Shown here piece by piece: positions 37,873-45,817 of a stretch of 64,000 nucleotides of DNA. The stretch is from Duganella rivi. Lineage in GTDB: Bacteria; Pseudomonadota; Gammaproteobacteria; Burkholderiales; Burkholderiaceae_D. The stretch spans positions 496,001-560,000 of the forward strand of contig NZ_WWCK01000005.1 in assembly GCF_009857435.1 (NCBI RefSeq), read 5' to 3'. Each line of letters starts with the position of its first letter. Position 1 is the stretch's first letter. The notes beneath the pieces were generated by a model that ran no database searches, had not been told where the DNA came from, and saw only the letters and a list, made by a program, of their open reading frames with translations. Position numbers and translations under genes: made by a program.

Positions 37873-39201
37873 TTACTTGGCGGCAGTAGGCGTCCACACG
37901 GTCACGCCGGAAATCACCCGGCGCGGGTTGAGCAGGCCCTCGAACAAATAGGTAGCGCCGCCATCGCCGCTCAGCAAGCCATTTACCATCATATTGCTGG
38001 CCGCATTATATTGATTCGATGAGCTGAACTGGCCGTCTTTAGTGACACTGCCAAAACTCGCCATCTTGTAGCTGACCGACTGATCCAGCACGTCAAAACT
38101 GGTGGTAAACGCGGCCTTGCCGAAGTCGACGTTCAACTGGCCGTTGCTCAGGGTGGCCATCGAGCGCGCCTGCGTCACCGAGTCGCGCACCACCGCCTCG
38201 CTGCTGGCCAGCGCGAAACCGGCGTTGCCGCGCTCCGGCAGCACGTACGGCGCGCCGCTGTCGCTGCGGAACAGCACATAGCTTTCGGTCAGCGCCACGC
38301 GGGTAGCGCCATCCTTGGACAGCCCGGCGGTCGGCGCCTTGTCGGCCAGCGCCGCCCAGCGGCCCCAGCTCACCACCTGCGGCGCCGGCACTTCCACCGG
38401 CGGCACTACCGGCGTCACCGGCTCCACCAACGGCGGCGTCGGCGTGACGGTATTGACCTGCGGCAGTTGCGCCTGCAGGCTCAGGTTTTTCTTGGCGTCG
38501 AGGCTGGGCTCGTTGGCGCCCACGCTGCCGCTGCTGCTCTTGCCGGTGCTCGGCTCGTCCGGGCGCGGCGGCGACACCACGTCCGGCAACAGCGACGGGC
38601 TGGACATCAGTTGCGCGGCCGACTGGCCGCGCTGGATTTGCAGCAGCTGGCCTTTTTGCGCGGCCGACAGTTCACGCGCCGCCGCGCCTTCGCACGGGCC
38701 GGCGCCGTCGGCGCGGCAACCGCCGCTAAAGCCGCTGATGGTGATCGCGCCCGACACCACCGCCACGCGCGAGGTGTCTTTATCTGTGAACACGGTAAAA
38801 TCGGTGCCGCGCACGCCGATGGCGGCCACCGGCGTGTTGAAACGGAAGTTCTGGCGCGCCAGCTTGACCGCCTCGCCCGACTGGCTGCGCGCCACGCCGC
38901 TCAATAACTCCAGCTTGATGCGGGTGTTGGCCGGGTTGGCGGCGTCGATGTGATAGCTGACGATGCGCGCCTCGGTATTCGGGCGCAGGATGAACAGGCC
39001 GTTATCCAGCGTCTTGACGTAGACATAGCCGTCGGCGCCGGTGTGCAGCAGGTCGCCTTCCTGGACCGCGCTATTCAATTGCGCGGCCTTACCGGCCACC
39101 TGGGCCGAACCGGCGACAAATATGATCTTCCCTGCCTCGGCGGCAAGGGCCTGCCCCGCAAACAAGGCCGCAACAGCGGTGAAGACAAATTGACGCAACA
39201 T
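37873..39201 (-). CDS. secreted FecR-domain protein
   Basis: The 442-residue protein has a signal peptide (cut after QALA) and an N-terminal FecR-type domain (about 24-170, including GDLLHTGADGYVYVK and TPVAAIGVRGTDFTVF). A Pro/Ser-rich linker (about 205-275) and a C-terminal beta-rich domain follow. Unlike classic FecR it has no cytoplasmic or membrane part and no sigma factor beside it. Such proteins often stand next to CHASE2-cyclase genes in betaproteobacteria, as here, and may sense or shape the periplasm; the role is not established. A ribosome site (AGGAG) precedes ATG at 39201, with a CRP-type promoter upstream. Confidence 0.85.
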   Translation of the reverse strand: MLRQFVFTAVAALFAGQALAAEAGKIIFVAGSAQVAGKAAQLNSAVQEGDLLHTGADGYVYVKTLDNGLFILRPNTEARIVSYHIDAANPANTRIKLELLSGVARSQSGEAVKLARQNFRFNTPVAAIGVRGTDFTVFTDKDTSRVAVVSGAITISGFSGGCRADGAGPCEGAAARELSAAQKGQLLQIQRGQSAAQLMSSPSLLPDVVSPPRPDEPSTGKSSSGSVGANEPSLDAKKNLSLQAQLPQVNTVTPTPPLVEPVTPVVPPVEVPAPQVVSWGRWAALADKAPTAGLSKDGATRVALTESYVLFRSDSGAPYVLPERGNAGFALASSEAVVRDSVTQARSMATLSNGQLNVDFGKAAFTTSFDVLDQSVSYKMASFGSVTKDGQFSSSNQYNAASNMMVNGLLSGDGGATYLFEGLLNPRRVISGVTVWTPTAAK

Positions 39202-39227
39202 GGTGAGACTCCTTTTTTCCAGATGTC

Positions 39228-39269
39228 ATTATCCGGCGCGCAGCAAGACTTACCGTGATGACTGTCACA
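39228..39269 (-). promoter_or_regulatory. CRP-type operator and class II promoter for the fecR-like gene
   Basis: CGTGATGACTGTCACA at 39254-39269 matches TGTGA-N6-TCACA with one change. A GATAAT hexamer on the minus strand (39233 down to 39228) follows after 20 bases, centring the site near -40.5 for a start at about 39221, 20 bases before the ATG. The same site lies about 100 bp upstream of the probable start of the divergent cyclase transcript. Confidence 0.65.
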
Positions 39270-39355
39270 ATTCTACCGAAATAAAATACCAGCCTTGCCA
39301 TGCGTTACACTTTGTAGCAAAGCTTTCATCAGTTCGTTTACCGTTGCAATTAAGC

Positions 39356-39361
39356 TATACT
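39356..39361 (+). promoter_or_regulatory. candidate -10 element for the cyclase operon
   Basis: TATACT, with TTCGTT 17 bp upstream as a weak -35, lies 69 bases before the cyclase start. It is the best plus-strand promoter candidate in the 228-bp divergent gap. Confidence 0.35.
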
Positions 39362-39429
39362 GCGTGATTAGACCCAGCGGCGTCCGCCCCGGCGACGGCC
39401 GGCGAGACGCAGCCCCTTTGATTGCATAA

Positions 39430-41322
39430 ATGATATTTTCGGGACTCACTGTTCGCCGCCTGACGCCGTCGCTGCTGATCCGTAGCGGTATCGCCATGGC
39501 GGCCGTGCTGCTGACGCTGTGGGCGCAGTGGCTGAGTCCCGCCGGCAGTTCTTTCTTTGCCGATGCCTGGCTGCGCGACCGCTTCCTGCGCCTACAGGTG
39601 AGCAGCGCGCCCGAACCCCGCATCTTAGTCGTCGATATCGATGAAGCCAGTCTGGCCGAGCTGGGCCCGTGGCCATGGCCGCGCAGCCGCCTGGCCGACC
39701 TGGTGGAAACCTTGCTGACCGCCTACAGCGCGCGCGGCGTCGGCCTCGACATCGTGCTGCCGCGCCCGGCAGACAGCGAGGGCGACACCCGCCTTGCCCT
39801 GCTGGCCCGGCACGCGCCGCTGGTGCTGGCGCAAGCCTTTGATTACTCCAGCACCCGCCCCGACCTGCTGCGCGAAGGCCAGCTGGCCGGCGCCGTGCCG
39901 CTGCCGCCCGGCGCCACGCCGCTGGCGGCCACCGGCTACATCGCCAACCAGCCTGCGTGGCATGGCGCGCCCCATGTCGGCAATATCGGCTACGTGCCGG
40001 ACAGCGACGGCGTGCTGCGCCGGGTGCCGCTGCTGACCACCTATCAAGCCCAAGCCTACCCGGCGCTGGCCTTGGCGATCCTGCAAAGTTGCTGCAACGC
40101 CAAGCCCGACACCGGCCACGGCGCCGTGCTGCGCGTGCCCTACCAGCGCGACTGGAGCGCCTACACGGTAGTGTCGGCGGCCGACATTCTGGCCCAGCGC
40201 ATTGCCGCCCACAGCGCCGCCGGCCGCGTGGTGCTGGTCGGCTCCTCCTCGCTCGGCTTGGGCGACCGCGTCGCCACGCCGCTGGCGCCCAACCGCCCCG
40301 GCCTCGGGGTGCAGGCGGAAATGCTGTCGGCCCTGCTCGACATCCACGCCGGCGTGCAGCCGGCGCCGTGGCCGGGCCGCCTGCTGGCCGCGCTGTACGC
40401 GCTGGGCGTTACCGTGCTGGTGATGAGTGCGCTGCCGCGCCTGTCGGCCGCCGCCGGCGTCGCCCTGCTGGCCGCCGCCGCGCTGCTGTGGCTGGGCCTG
40501 GCGTACTTGCTGGCGCCGCACGACCCGGCGCTGGTCAGCACCGGGCCGCTGGCCACGCTGGCCTTCCTGCTGGCGGTGGCCGTACCCTACCAGTGGCAGC
40601 AAGCGCAGCGCCGCTCGCGCCATCTGCTCGGCACGCTGCGCCAGTATGTGGCGCCGTCGGTGGTGCAGCAATTGCTGCGGCAAGACATCAAGGATCCGCT
40701 GGCCCCGCGCCAGCTCGACGTCACCACCCTGATTGCCGACATGGAGGGCTACACCAGCCACGTTGAATCGCTGCCGGTGGAGCAAGGCGCACTGCTGACG
40801 CGCGAGTTCCTGGCCTGCCTGACCGGCCCGGTGATTGAGCAGGAAGGCACGCTCGACAAATACACCGGCGACGGCCTGGTGGCGTTCTGGGGCGCGCCGC
40901 TGCCGCAAGACCAGCACGCCGACAAGGCGCTCGATGCCGCGGCAGAAATATTGCGCCGCGTGCGCGCTTTCAGCGCCCAGCGCGAGGCCGACGGTCATGC
41001 GCCGCTGCGGGTGCGCATCGGCATCGAAAGCGGCACCGCCATGGCGGGCGACTTTGGCACCAGCTTCCGCAGCATCTATACTGCGGTCGGTGACAGCGTC
41101 AACACCGCCTCGCGGCTGGAGCAAGCCGCGCGCGACTTCCCGCACGACGTGATCGTCGGCGCCGGCACGGTAGCGCGCGCGCGCCGTCACCATTTCCTGC
41201 TGCTGGGCGAACGCCAGTTGCGCGGCAAGGAAAAAACCACCACTCTTTATACGATTGCGCAGGGCATGGATACTGCTGTTTCTTCAACTGTTACGCCGCC
41301 GGCGCTGGCCCCGTCTGCATGA
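39430..41322 (+). CDS. CHASE2-domain class III adenylate cyclase
   Basis: A 630-residue membrane cyclase. An N-terminal helix is followed by a periplasmic CHASE2 domain (about 45-310, with ILVVDIDEASLAELGPWPWPR), three membrane helices (about 315-390) and a class III cyclase domain. Metal-binding Asp437 and Asp481 (YTGDG), the adenine-selecting pair Lys477 and Thr551, and transition-state Asn558 and Arg562 (VNTASRL) are all present, so it should be active and make cAMP. It is divergent from the fecR-like gene and its stop overlaps the next gene (ATGA). Confidence 0.9.
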   Translation: MIFSGLTVRRLTPSLLIRSGIAMAAVLLTLWAQWLSPAGSSFFADAWLRDRFLRLQVSSAPEPRILVVDIDEASLAELGPWPWPRSRLADLVETLLTAYSARGVGLDIVLPRPADSEGDTRLALLARHAPLVLAQAFDYSSTRPDLLREGQLAGAVPLPPGATPLAATGYIANQPAWHGAPHVGNIGYVPDSDGVLRRVPLLTTYQAQAYPALALAILQSCCNAKPDTGHGAVLRVPYQRDWSAYTVVSAADILAQRIAAHSAAGRVVLVGSSSLGLGDRVATPLAPNRPGLGVQAEMLSALLDIHAGVQPAPWPGRLLAALYALGVTVLVMSALPRLSAAAGVALLAAAALLWLGLAYLLAPHDPALVSTGPLATLAFLLAVAVPYQWQQAQRRSRHLLGTLRQYVAPSVVQQLLRQDIKDPLAPRQLDVTTLIADMEGYTSHVESLPVEQGALLTREFLACLTGPVIEQEGTLDKYTGDGLVAFWGAPLPQDQHADKALDAAAEILRRVRAFSAQREADGHAPLRVRIGIESGTAMAGDFGTSFRSIYTAVGDSVNTASRLEQAARDFPHDVIVGAGTVARARRHHFLLLGERQLRGKEKTTTLYTIAQGMDTAVSSTVTPPALAPSA

Positions 41323-42554
41323 TGCGCGCCATGTTGCACCGCGCCGTGCTGCTGGCCGTCCTGGTGACAGGCGCGGCCGCGCACGCCCAGACCGACAATA
41401 GCGGCGACGCCACCCAGGACCTGTACCGCGACGCCTTGCGCTCAATCACCGAGGGCCGCCGCGACGACGCCAGCGAAACCCTGAAGCGCGTGATCGAGCA
41501 AGAGCCGCTGCACGCCGGAGCCTGGCTCGACCTGGCCCTGATCCAGTGCGCGCTGGGCCGCACCGCCGAAGCCGAACGCCTGTTCGAGGCCATCGAGGAC
41601 CGCTTCGCGCCGCCGCCGGAAATCCACAAGCTGATCGCCCAAACCCGCGCCGGCGGCTGCAAAAACTGGGAGCCGCGCTCGCAATACAGCATCATCGTCA
41701 GCCGCGGCATCGAGCAAAACGTCAACCAGGGCGCCGATAGCGCGGTCTACCTGCCGCCCGGCTCCACCGACGGCGGACTGGTGCTGCTGCCCGACTTTCT
41801 GCCCAAGCATGACCAATACACCGTGGTCTCGGCCGACTACATCCGCGACCTTACGCCGAACGGCTCGCAGGGCTTCGTGCAATTCCAGGACCGCCGCAAC
41901 GACACCCAGCATGCCTACGACAGCTCGGCCCTGTTTGCCGGCATGGATACGCCGTGGCGCTACCGCAACTGGAAGCTGCGCACCACCGTCAGCCTCGGCA
42001 TGACCACGCTGGGCGGCGCGCTCTACCAGAAACAAGCGCAGTTGCAAGCGCAACTGATGCCGCCGCTGCCCTTGCCGGACACGCTGCAATTCTCGCTGTA
42101 CAGCGGCCTCACCCACGTCGACTATGAAACCCTGGACAACTTCCGCGGCAACACCGCCGAACTGCGCGGCCAGCTGGTGTACCGCGCCGGCAACCACTAT
42201 GCCAGCGCCAGCGTCGGCCTGCTGAACGACCGCGCCAGCGAAAACCGTCCCGGCGGCAACCGCCACGGCAGCACGGTCGCCCTGCAATGGCGCCAGTTGC
42301 TGCCCTACCTGAGCACCGGCGAACTCGGCTACACACGCCAGGACTGGCAGAGCCAGTCCGTCTATTCGCCGGGCCTGATCGACCAGGTGCGCAAGCAAGT
42401 CACGCAAGTGTGGCGCGCCAGTCTGACCTATCCGTTCAGCAAAAATCAAAACCTGCTGATGGAAGTGCGGCGCGTGCAAAATAAGGAAAACATCTCGATC
42501 TTTCAGTACAATGACCGCCAATTGCAGCTGAGCTGGCAATGGTTGAGTCCATAA
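41319..42554 (+). CDS. TPR and outer-membrane beta-barrel protein, Slam-like layout
   Basis: A 411-residue exported protein: signal peptide (cut near AHAQ), two TPR-like units (about 30-105), then about 290 residues of alternating strands with frequent aromatic ends, closing in a terminal strand (LQLSWQWLSP) as in outer-membrane barrels. TPR plus barrel is the layout of surface lipoprotein assembly modulators; the similarity is of architecture only. It overlaps the cyclase gene by four bases. A link to cell-surface display is inferred from the neighbourhood. Confidence 0.65.
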   Translation: MMRAMLHRAVLLAVLVTGAAAHAQTDNSGDATQDLYRDALRSITEGRRDDASETLKRVIEQEPLHAGAWLDLALIQCALGRTAEAERLFEAIEDRFAPPPEIHKLIAQTRAGGCKNWEPRSQYSIIVSRGIEQNVNQGADSAVYLPPGSTDGGLVLLPDFLPKHDQYTVVSADYIRDLTPNGSQGFVQFQDRRNDTQHAYDSSALFAGMDTPWRYRNWKLRTTVSLGMTTLGGALYQKQAQLQAQLMPPLPLPDTLQFSLYSGLTHVDYETLDNFRGNTAELRGQLVYRAGNHYASASVGLLNDRASENRPGGNRHGSTVALQWRQLLPYLSTGELGYTRQDWQSQSVYSPGLIDQVRKQVTQVWRASLTYPFSKNQNLLMEVRRVQNKENISIFQYNDRQLQLSWQWLSP

Positions 42555-42568
42555 GTTGAAAGAGAAAC

Positions 42569-42895
42569 ATGATGGCTTGGGTAGTATTTGGCGCCGCGCT
42601 GGTGGCTGTGGTGGTGGCGTGCATGATACCCAACCGTTACTTGCCACGCGCGTTGCCCAACGATAAATTAATGCACGGCATAGCCTTTGCCGTGCTCACT
42701 GCGCTGGCCCTGCCGCTGGCGCAAACCGGGACGCAAATGCTGCTGGGGCTGGCCGCCCTGCTGCTGGCCGGCTGGCTGATCGAATGCCTGCAGCAGCTGG
42801 TGCCCGACCGCGACTTCTCCTGGCCCGACATGGCCGCCAACGCCGCCGGCATTGCTGTGGTGGCGCTGCCCTATGCCCTGTACCAGCTGATGTGA
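42569..42895 (+). CDS. VanZ-like membrane protein
   Basis: A 108-residue protein with about four membrane helices and the VanZ pattern (DKLMHGIAFAVLTALALPL, then ECLQQLVPDRDFSWPDMAANAAG). VanZ-like proteins are widespread and often lie near polysaccharide genes; their function outside teicoplanin resistance is unclear. AAGAGAAA precedes ATG at 42569, and the gene is 14 bp downstream of the barrel-protein gene, suggesting cotranscription. Confidence 0.82.
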   Translation: MMAWVVFGAALVAVVVACMIPNRYLPRALPNDKLMHGIAFAVLTALALPLAQTGTQMLLGLAALLLAGWLIECLQQLVPDRDFSWPDMAANAAGIAVVALPYALYQLM

Positions 42896-42908
42896 GATAC
42901 TTGTAACC

Positions 42909-43664
42909 ATGCAAGCCACGATTCCCAATTCCGCGCCCGCGCCCACCGACGATGCTGTCCAGACCTCGGTGGAACAGGCACGCCAGCCGAATTTGCACGT
43001 TCACCTGCGCAAGATTCCACTGCTGTCGCAGCTGAGCGAGGAGGACATGGTCAAGGTCAAGGCCGAGATCCGCATCCGCGGCTACAATAAGCGCGAGATG
43101 GTGCTGCACAAGGGCGGCAGCGGCGACGGCTTGCTGTTCCTGCTGTCCGGCCAGCTGCAAGTGGTCGACATCACCGAAGACGGCCGCGCCATCGGCCTGC
43201 GCATGCTGGCGCCCGGCGACTTCTTTGGCGAAATCGCGCTGATCAACAACTCCACCCGTTCCGCCTCGGTAGTGGCCACCACCGACGTGCTGGTGGCCTT
43301 CCTGCCGGCGCCGCTGGCCATGTACCTGTTCTCGCACTCGCCGTGGGTGGCGCAGCAAATGCTGCAACACCTGGCGCAAAAAATCCAGCGCGACTCGGAA
43401 TTCCGCGCCCTGCTCAGCATCAACAACACCATCAAGCGCATCTACAACTTCCTGCTGCTGCACCACAAGCAAGTCAACGGCGAGGACGTGGTCGACAACC
43501 TGCCGACCCACCAGGATATTGCCAACATGATCAACACCAGCCGCGAGACCGTCACCCGCGCGCTGCTGACCCTGGGCCAGCAAGGCATCGTGCGCAAGGA
43601 AACCCACCGCCTGCTGATCCTCGACCTGCCGGCACTGCAAAAACTGGGACAAACTGCCGGCTAA
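42909..43664 (+). CDS. Crp/Fnr-family transcription regulator with CRP-like ligand and DNA contacts
   Basis: A 251-residue regulator. The cyclic-nucleotide fold has a phosphate-binding cassette with Gly107-Glu108 and Arg117-Ser118 (GEIALINNSTRSA), matching the residues with which E. coli CRP holds cAMP, though one residue shorter. There is no N-terminal cysteine cluster as in Fnr. The recognition helix reads SRETVTR (211-217); Arg212, Glu213 and Arg217 correspond to E. coli Arg180, Glu181 and Arg185, which read the GTGA half-site. It follows the VanZ gene by 13 bp. The three TGTGA-N6-TCACA promoters nearby are natural targets. Confidence 0.88.
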   Translation: MQATIPNSAPAPTDDAVQTSVEQARQPNLHVHLRKIPLLSQLSEEDMVKVKAEIRIRGYNKREMVLHKGGSGDGLLFLLSGQLQVVDITEDGRAIGLRMLAPGDFFGEIALINNSTRSASVVATTDVLVAFLPAPLAMYLFSHSPWVAQQMLQHLAQKIQRDSEFRALLSINNTIKRIYNFLLLHHKQVNGEDVVDNLPTHQDIANMINTSRETVTRALLTLGQQGIVRKETHRLLILDLPALQKLGQTAG

Positions 43665-43674
43665 CAACGGCCGC

Positions 43675-43723
43675 GTAACAAGCTGTTACAGCATAGCAAG
43701 CTTGCAAGGCCGTGCGGTATAAT
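43675..43723 (+). promoter_or_regulatory. dyad and -10 element upstream of wzm
   Basis: GTAACAAGCTGTTAC (43675-43689) is a perfect 6-bp dyad with a 3-base centre; GCAAGCTTGC (43697-43706) is a second palindrome. TATAAT at 43718-43723 follows with no good -35, so an activated or repressed promoter for the glycan-export operon is likely. The regulator is unknown. Confidence 0.5.
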
Positions 43724-43799
43724 CCCCGGCTGACTATTGCAGAATGACTATGATTTTTCCCACCCTTCACACCATGCCGCGCGTCCGGCTGAACGGCGC

Positions 43800-44594
43800 A
43801 TGAGCGCCATGCTGCGTGCCCTGTGGCACAGCCGCGGCTTCGTGCTGGGTAGCGTACAACGGGAGTTCCAGTCCAAGTACCGCAACACCATGCTGGGTGC
43901 GGCCTGGACCGTGCTGAATCCGCTGGCCATGATCCTGGTCTACACGCTGATTTTCTCGCAGGTGATGCAGAGCCGCCTGCCGGGCGACGTCAGCCAGTAC
44001 GGCTACAGCATCTACCTGTGCGCCGGCGTGCTGACCTGGGGCCTGTTTGCCGAAATCACCAGCCGCGCGCAAAACATGTTCCTCGAACAGGCCAACCTGC
44101 TCAAGAAGATCAGCTTCCCGCGCATCTGCCTGCCGGTGATCGTGGTGCTCAACGCGCTGGTCAACTTCGGCATCATCTTCGGCCTGTTCACCGTGTTCCT
44201 GATCGCCTCCGGCCAGTTCCCCGGCGCGGTGTTCCTGCTGCTGCTGCCGCTGCTGCTGCTGCAAGTGGCGCTGGCGATCGGCCTGGGCCTGGTGCTGGGC
44301 ATCCTCAACGTGTTCTTCCGCGACGTCGGCCAGTTCTTCCAGATCTTCATCCAGTTCTGGTTCTGGTTCACGCCCATCGTCTACCCTGCCACCATCCTGC
44401 CGGCCGAGCTGCGCCCGCTGCTGGCCTGGAACCCGATGGCGGCCGTGATCCAGGGCTACCAGACCATCCTGCTGAGCGCCCGCGCGCCGGACTGGGCCAG
44501 CCTGCTGCCGGCCGCCGTACTGGCGGTGCTGCTGTGCGCGCTGGGCATGAAGCTGTTCCGCGCGCGCGCCGGCGAAATGGTGGATGAACTCTGA
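43800..44594 (+). CDS. wzm: polysaccharide ABC exporter permease (Wzm)
   Basis: A 264-residue inner-membrane protein with six helices and the ABC2-type signature (REFQSKYRNTMLGAAWTVLNPLAMILVYTLIFSQVM; VLGILNVFFRDVGQFFQIFIQFWFWFTPIVY). It exports complete undecaprenyl-linked glycan across the inner membrane with the Wzt ATPase encoded next. ATG at 43800 is preferred; a TTG at 43737 is in frame but lies only 13 bases after the -10 hexamer. Its stop overlaps the wzt start by one base. Confidence 0.92.
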   Translation: MSAMLRALWHSRGFVLGSVQREFQSKYRNTMLGAAWTVLNPLAMILVYTLIFSQVMQSRLPGDVSQYGYSIYLCAGVLTWGLFAEITSRAQNMFLEQANLLKKISFPRICLPVIVVLNALVNFGIIFGLFTVFLIASGQFPGAVFLLLLPLLLLQVALAIGLGLVLGILNVFFRDVGQFFQIFIQFWFWFTPIVYPATILPAELRPLLAWNPMAAVIQGYQTILLSARAPDWASLLPAAVLAVLLCALGMKLFRARAGEMVDEL

Positions 44595-45817
44595 TGGGCG
44601 CGATTACCGTTACCAAACTGGGCAAGGCCTACAAACAATATCCAACGCGCTGGGCGCGGCTGGCGGAATGGCTGCTGCCGTTCTCCGGCCAGCAGCACAA
44701 GCTCAAATGGATTTTGCAGGACATTGAATTCCGCGTCGCGCCGGGCGAGGCAGTGGGCCTGATCGGCGTCAACGGCGCCGGCAAGAGCACCTTGCTCAAG
44801 CTGATCACCGGCACCACCCAGCCGACCACTGGCAGCGTCTACATGGAAGGCCGCGTGGCCGCACTGCTGGAGCTGGGCATGGGCTTCCACCCGGACTTCA
44901 CCGGCCGCCAGAACGTCATCATGGCGGGCCAGCTGCTGGGCCTGCGCGTCGATGAAATCCACGCGCTGATGCCGGAGATTGAAGCCTTTGCCGAAATCGG
45001 CGACTACATCGACCAGCCGGTGCGCGTGTACTCGAGCGGCATGCAGATGCGCCTGGCCTTCAGCGTCGCCACCGCGCGCCGCCCGGACATTTTAATTGTC
45101 GACGAAGCGCTGTCGGTGGGCGATACCTACTTCCAGCACAAGAGCTTCGAGCGCATCCGCCAGTACCGCGCCGCCGGCACCACCCTGCTGCTGGTCTCGC
45201 ACGACAAGCAGGCGATCCAGTCGGTGTGCGACCGCGCCATCCTGCTGGACGCCGGCCGCCTGTCGCGCCAGGGCCCGCCGGAAGAAATCATGGACTACTA
45301 CAACGCCATGATCGCCGAGCGCGAGAACGCCACCGTGCGCGTGGAAGAACTGGACGACGGCAAGAAACAAACCACCTCCGGCACCGGCGAAGCAACGGTC
45401 AGCTCGATCGCCCTGCTCGATGAATCGGGCGCGCCGGTCGAGGTGGTGGACGTCGGCGCCGAGGTCACGCTGCAAGTGACGGTCACGGCACGCGCCGCGA
45501 TTCCGCGCATGGTGCTCGGCTACATGATCAAGGACCGCCTCGGCCAGACCATGTACGGCACCAACACCGACCTCAAGCAACTGCCGCTGAACGATGTGCA
45601 GCCCGGATCACAAACCGTGTACCGCTTCCGCTTCCCGATGAACCTGGGCGCGGGCACCTACTCGGTGGCCACCGCCATCGTCAGCACCGATACCCATCTG
45701 GTCAACAATTACGAATGGCGCGACCTGGCGCTGGTGTTCACCGTGGTGAACATGCGCCGCCCGCATTTCGAAGGTTCGGCCTTCCTTGATCCGGCTATTG
45801 AAATCCAACACCCATGA
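44594..45817 (+). CDS. wzt: polysaccharide ABC exporter ATPase with C-terminal glycan-binding domain (Wzt)
   Basis: A 407-residue protein: ABC ATPase (about 1-245) with Walker A GVNGAGKST, signature YSSGMQMRLAF and Walker B ILIVDEALSVGD, then a separate C-terminal Wzt domain (about 265-405, VSSIALLDESGAPVEVVDVG to LVFTVVNMRRPHFEGSAFL). In E. coli O8/O9a the Wzt C-domain recognises the capped end of the glycan before export. Its presence implies that chain ends are chemically capped here, and a methyltransferase gene follows with a four-base overlap. Confidence 0.93.
   Translation: MGAITVTKLGKAYKQYPTRWARLAEWLLPFSGQQHKLKWILQDIEFRVAPGEAVGLIGVNGAGKSTLLKLITGTTQPTTGSVYMEGRVAALLELGMGFHPDFTGRQNVIMAGQLLGLRVDEIHALMPEIEAFAEIGDYIDQPVRVYSSGMQMRLAFSVATARRPDILIVDEALSVGDTYFQHKSFERIRQYRAAGTTLLLVSHDKQAIQSVCDRAILLDAGRLSRQGPPEEIMDYYNAMIAERENATVRVEELDDGKKQTTSGTGEATVSSIALLDESGAPVEVVDVGAEVTLQVTVTARAAIPRMVLGYMIKDRLGQTMYGTNTDLKQLPLNDVQPGSQTVYRFRFPMNLGAGTYSVATAIVSTDTHLVNNYEWRDLALVFTVVNMRRPHFEGSAFLDPAIEIQHP

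Noticed and set aside
42891-42906. TGTGA followed by TGTAA upstream of the Crp-family gene, as a possible autoregulatory CRP site
   Set aside because: Only the left half matches; the right half shares two of five bases and no -10 hexamer stands at class II spacing.
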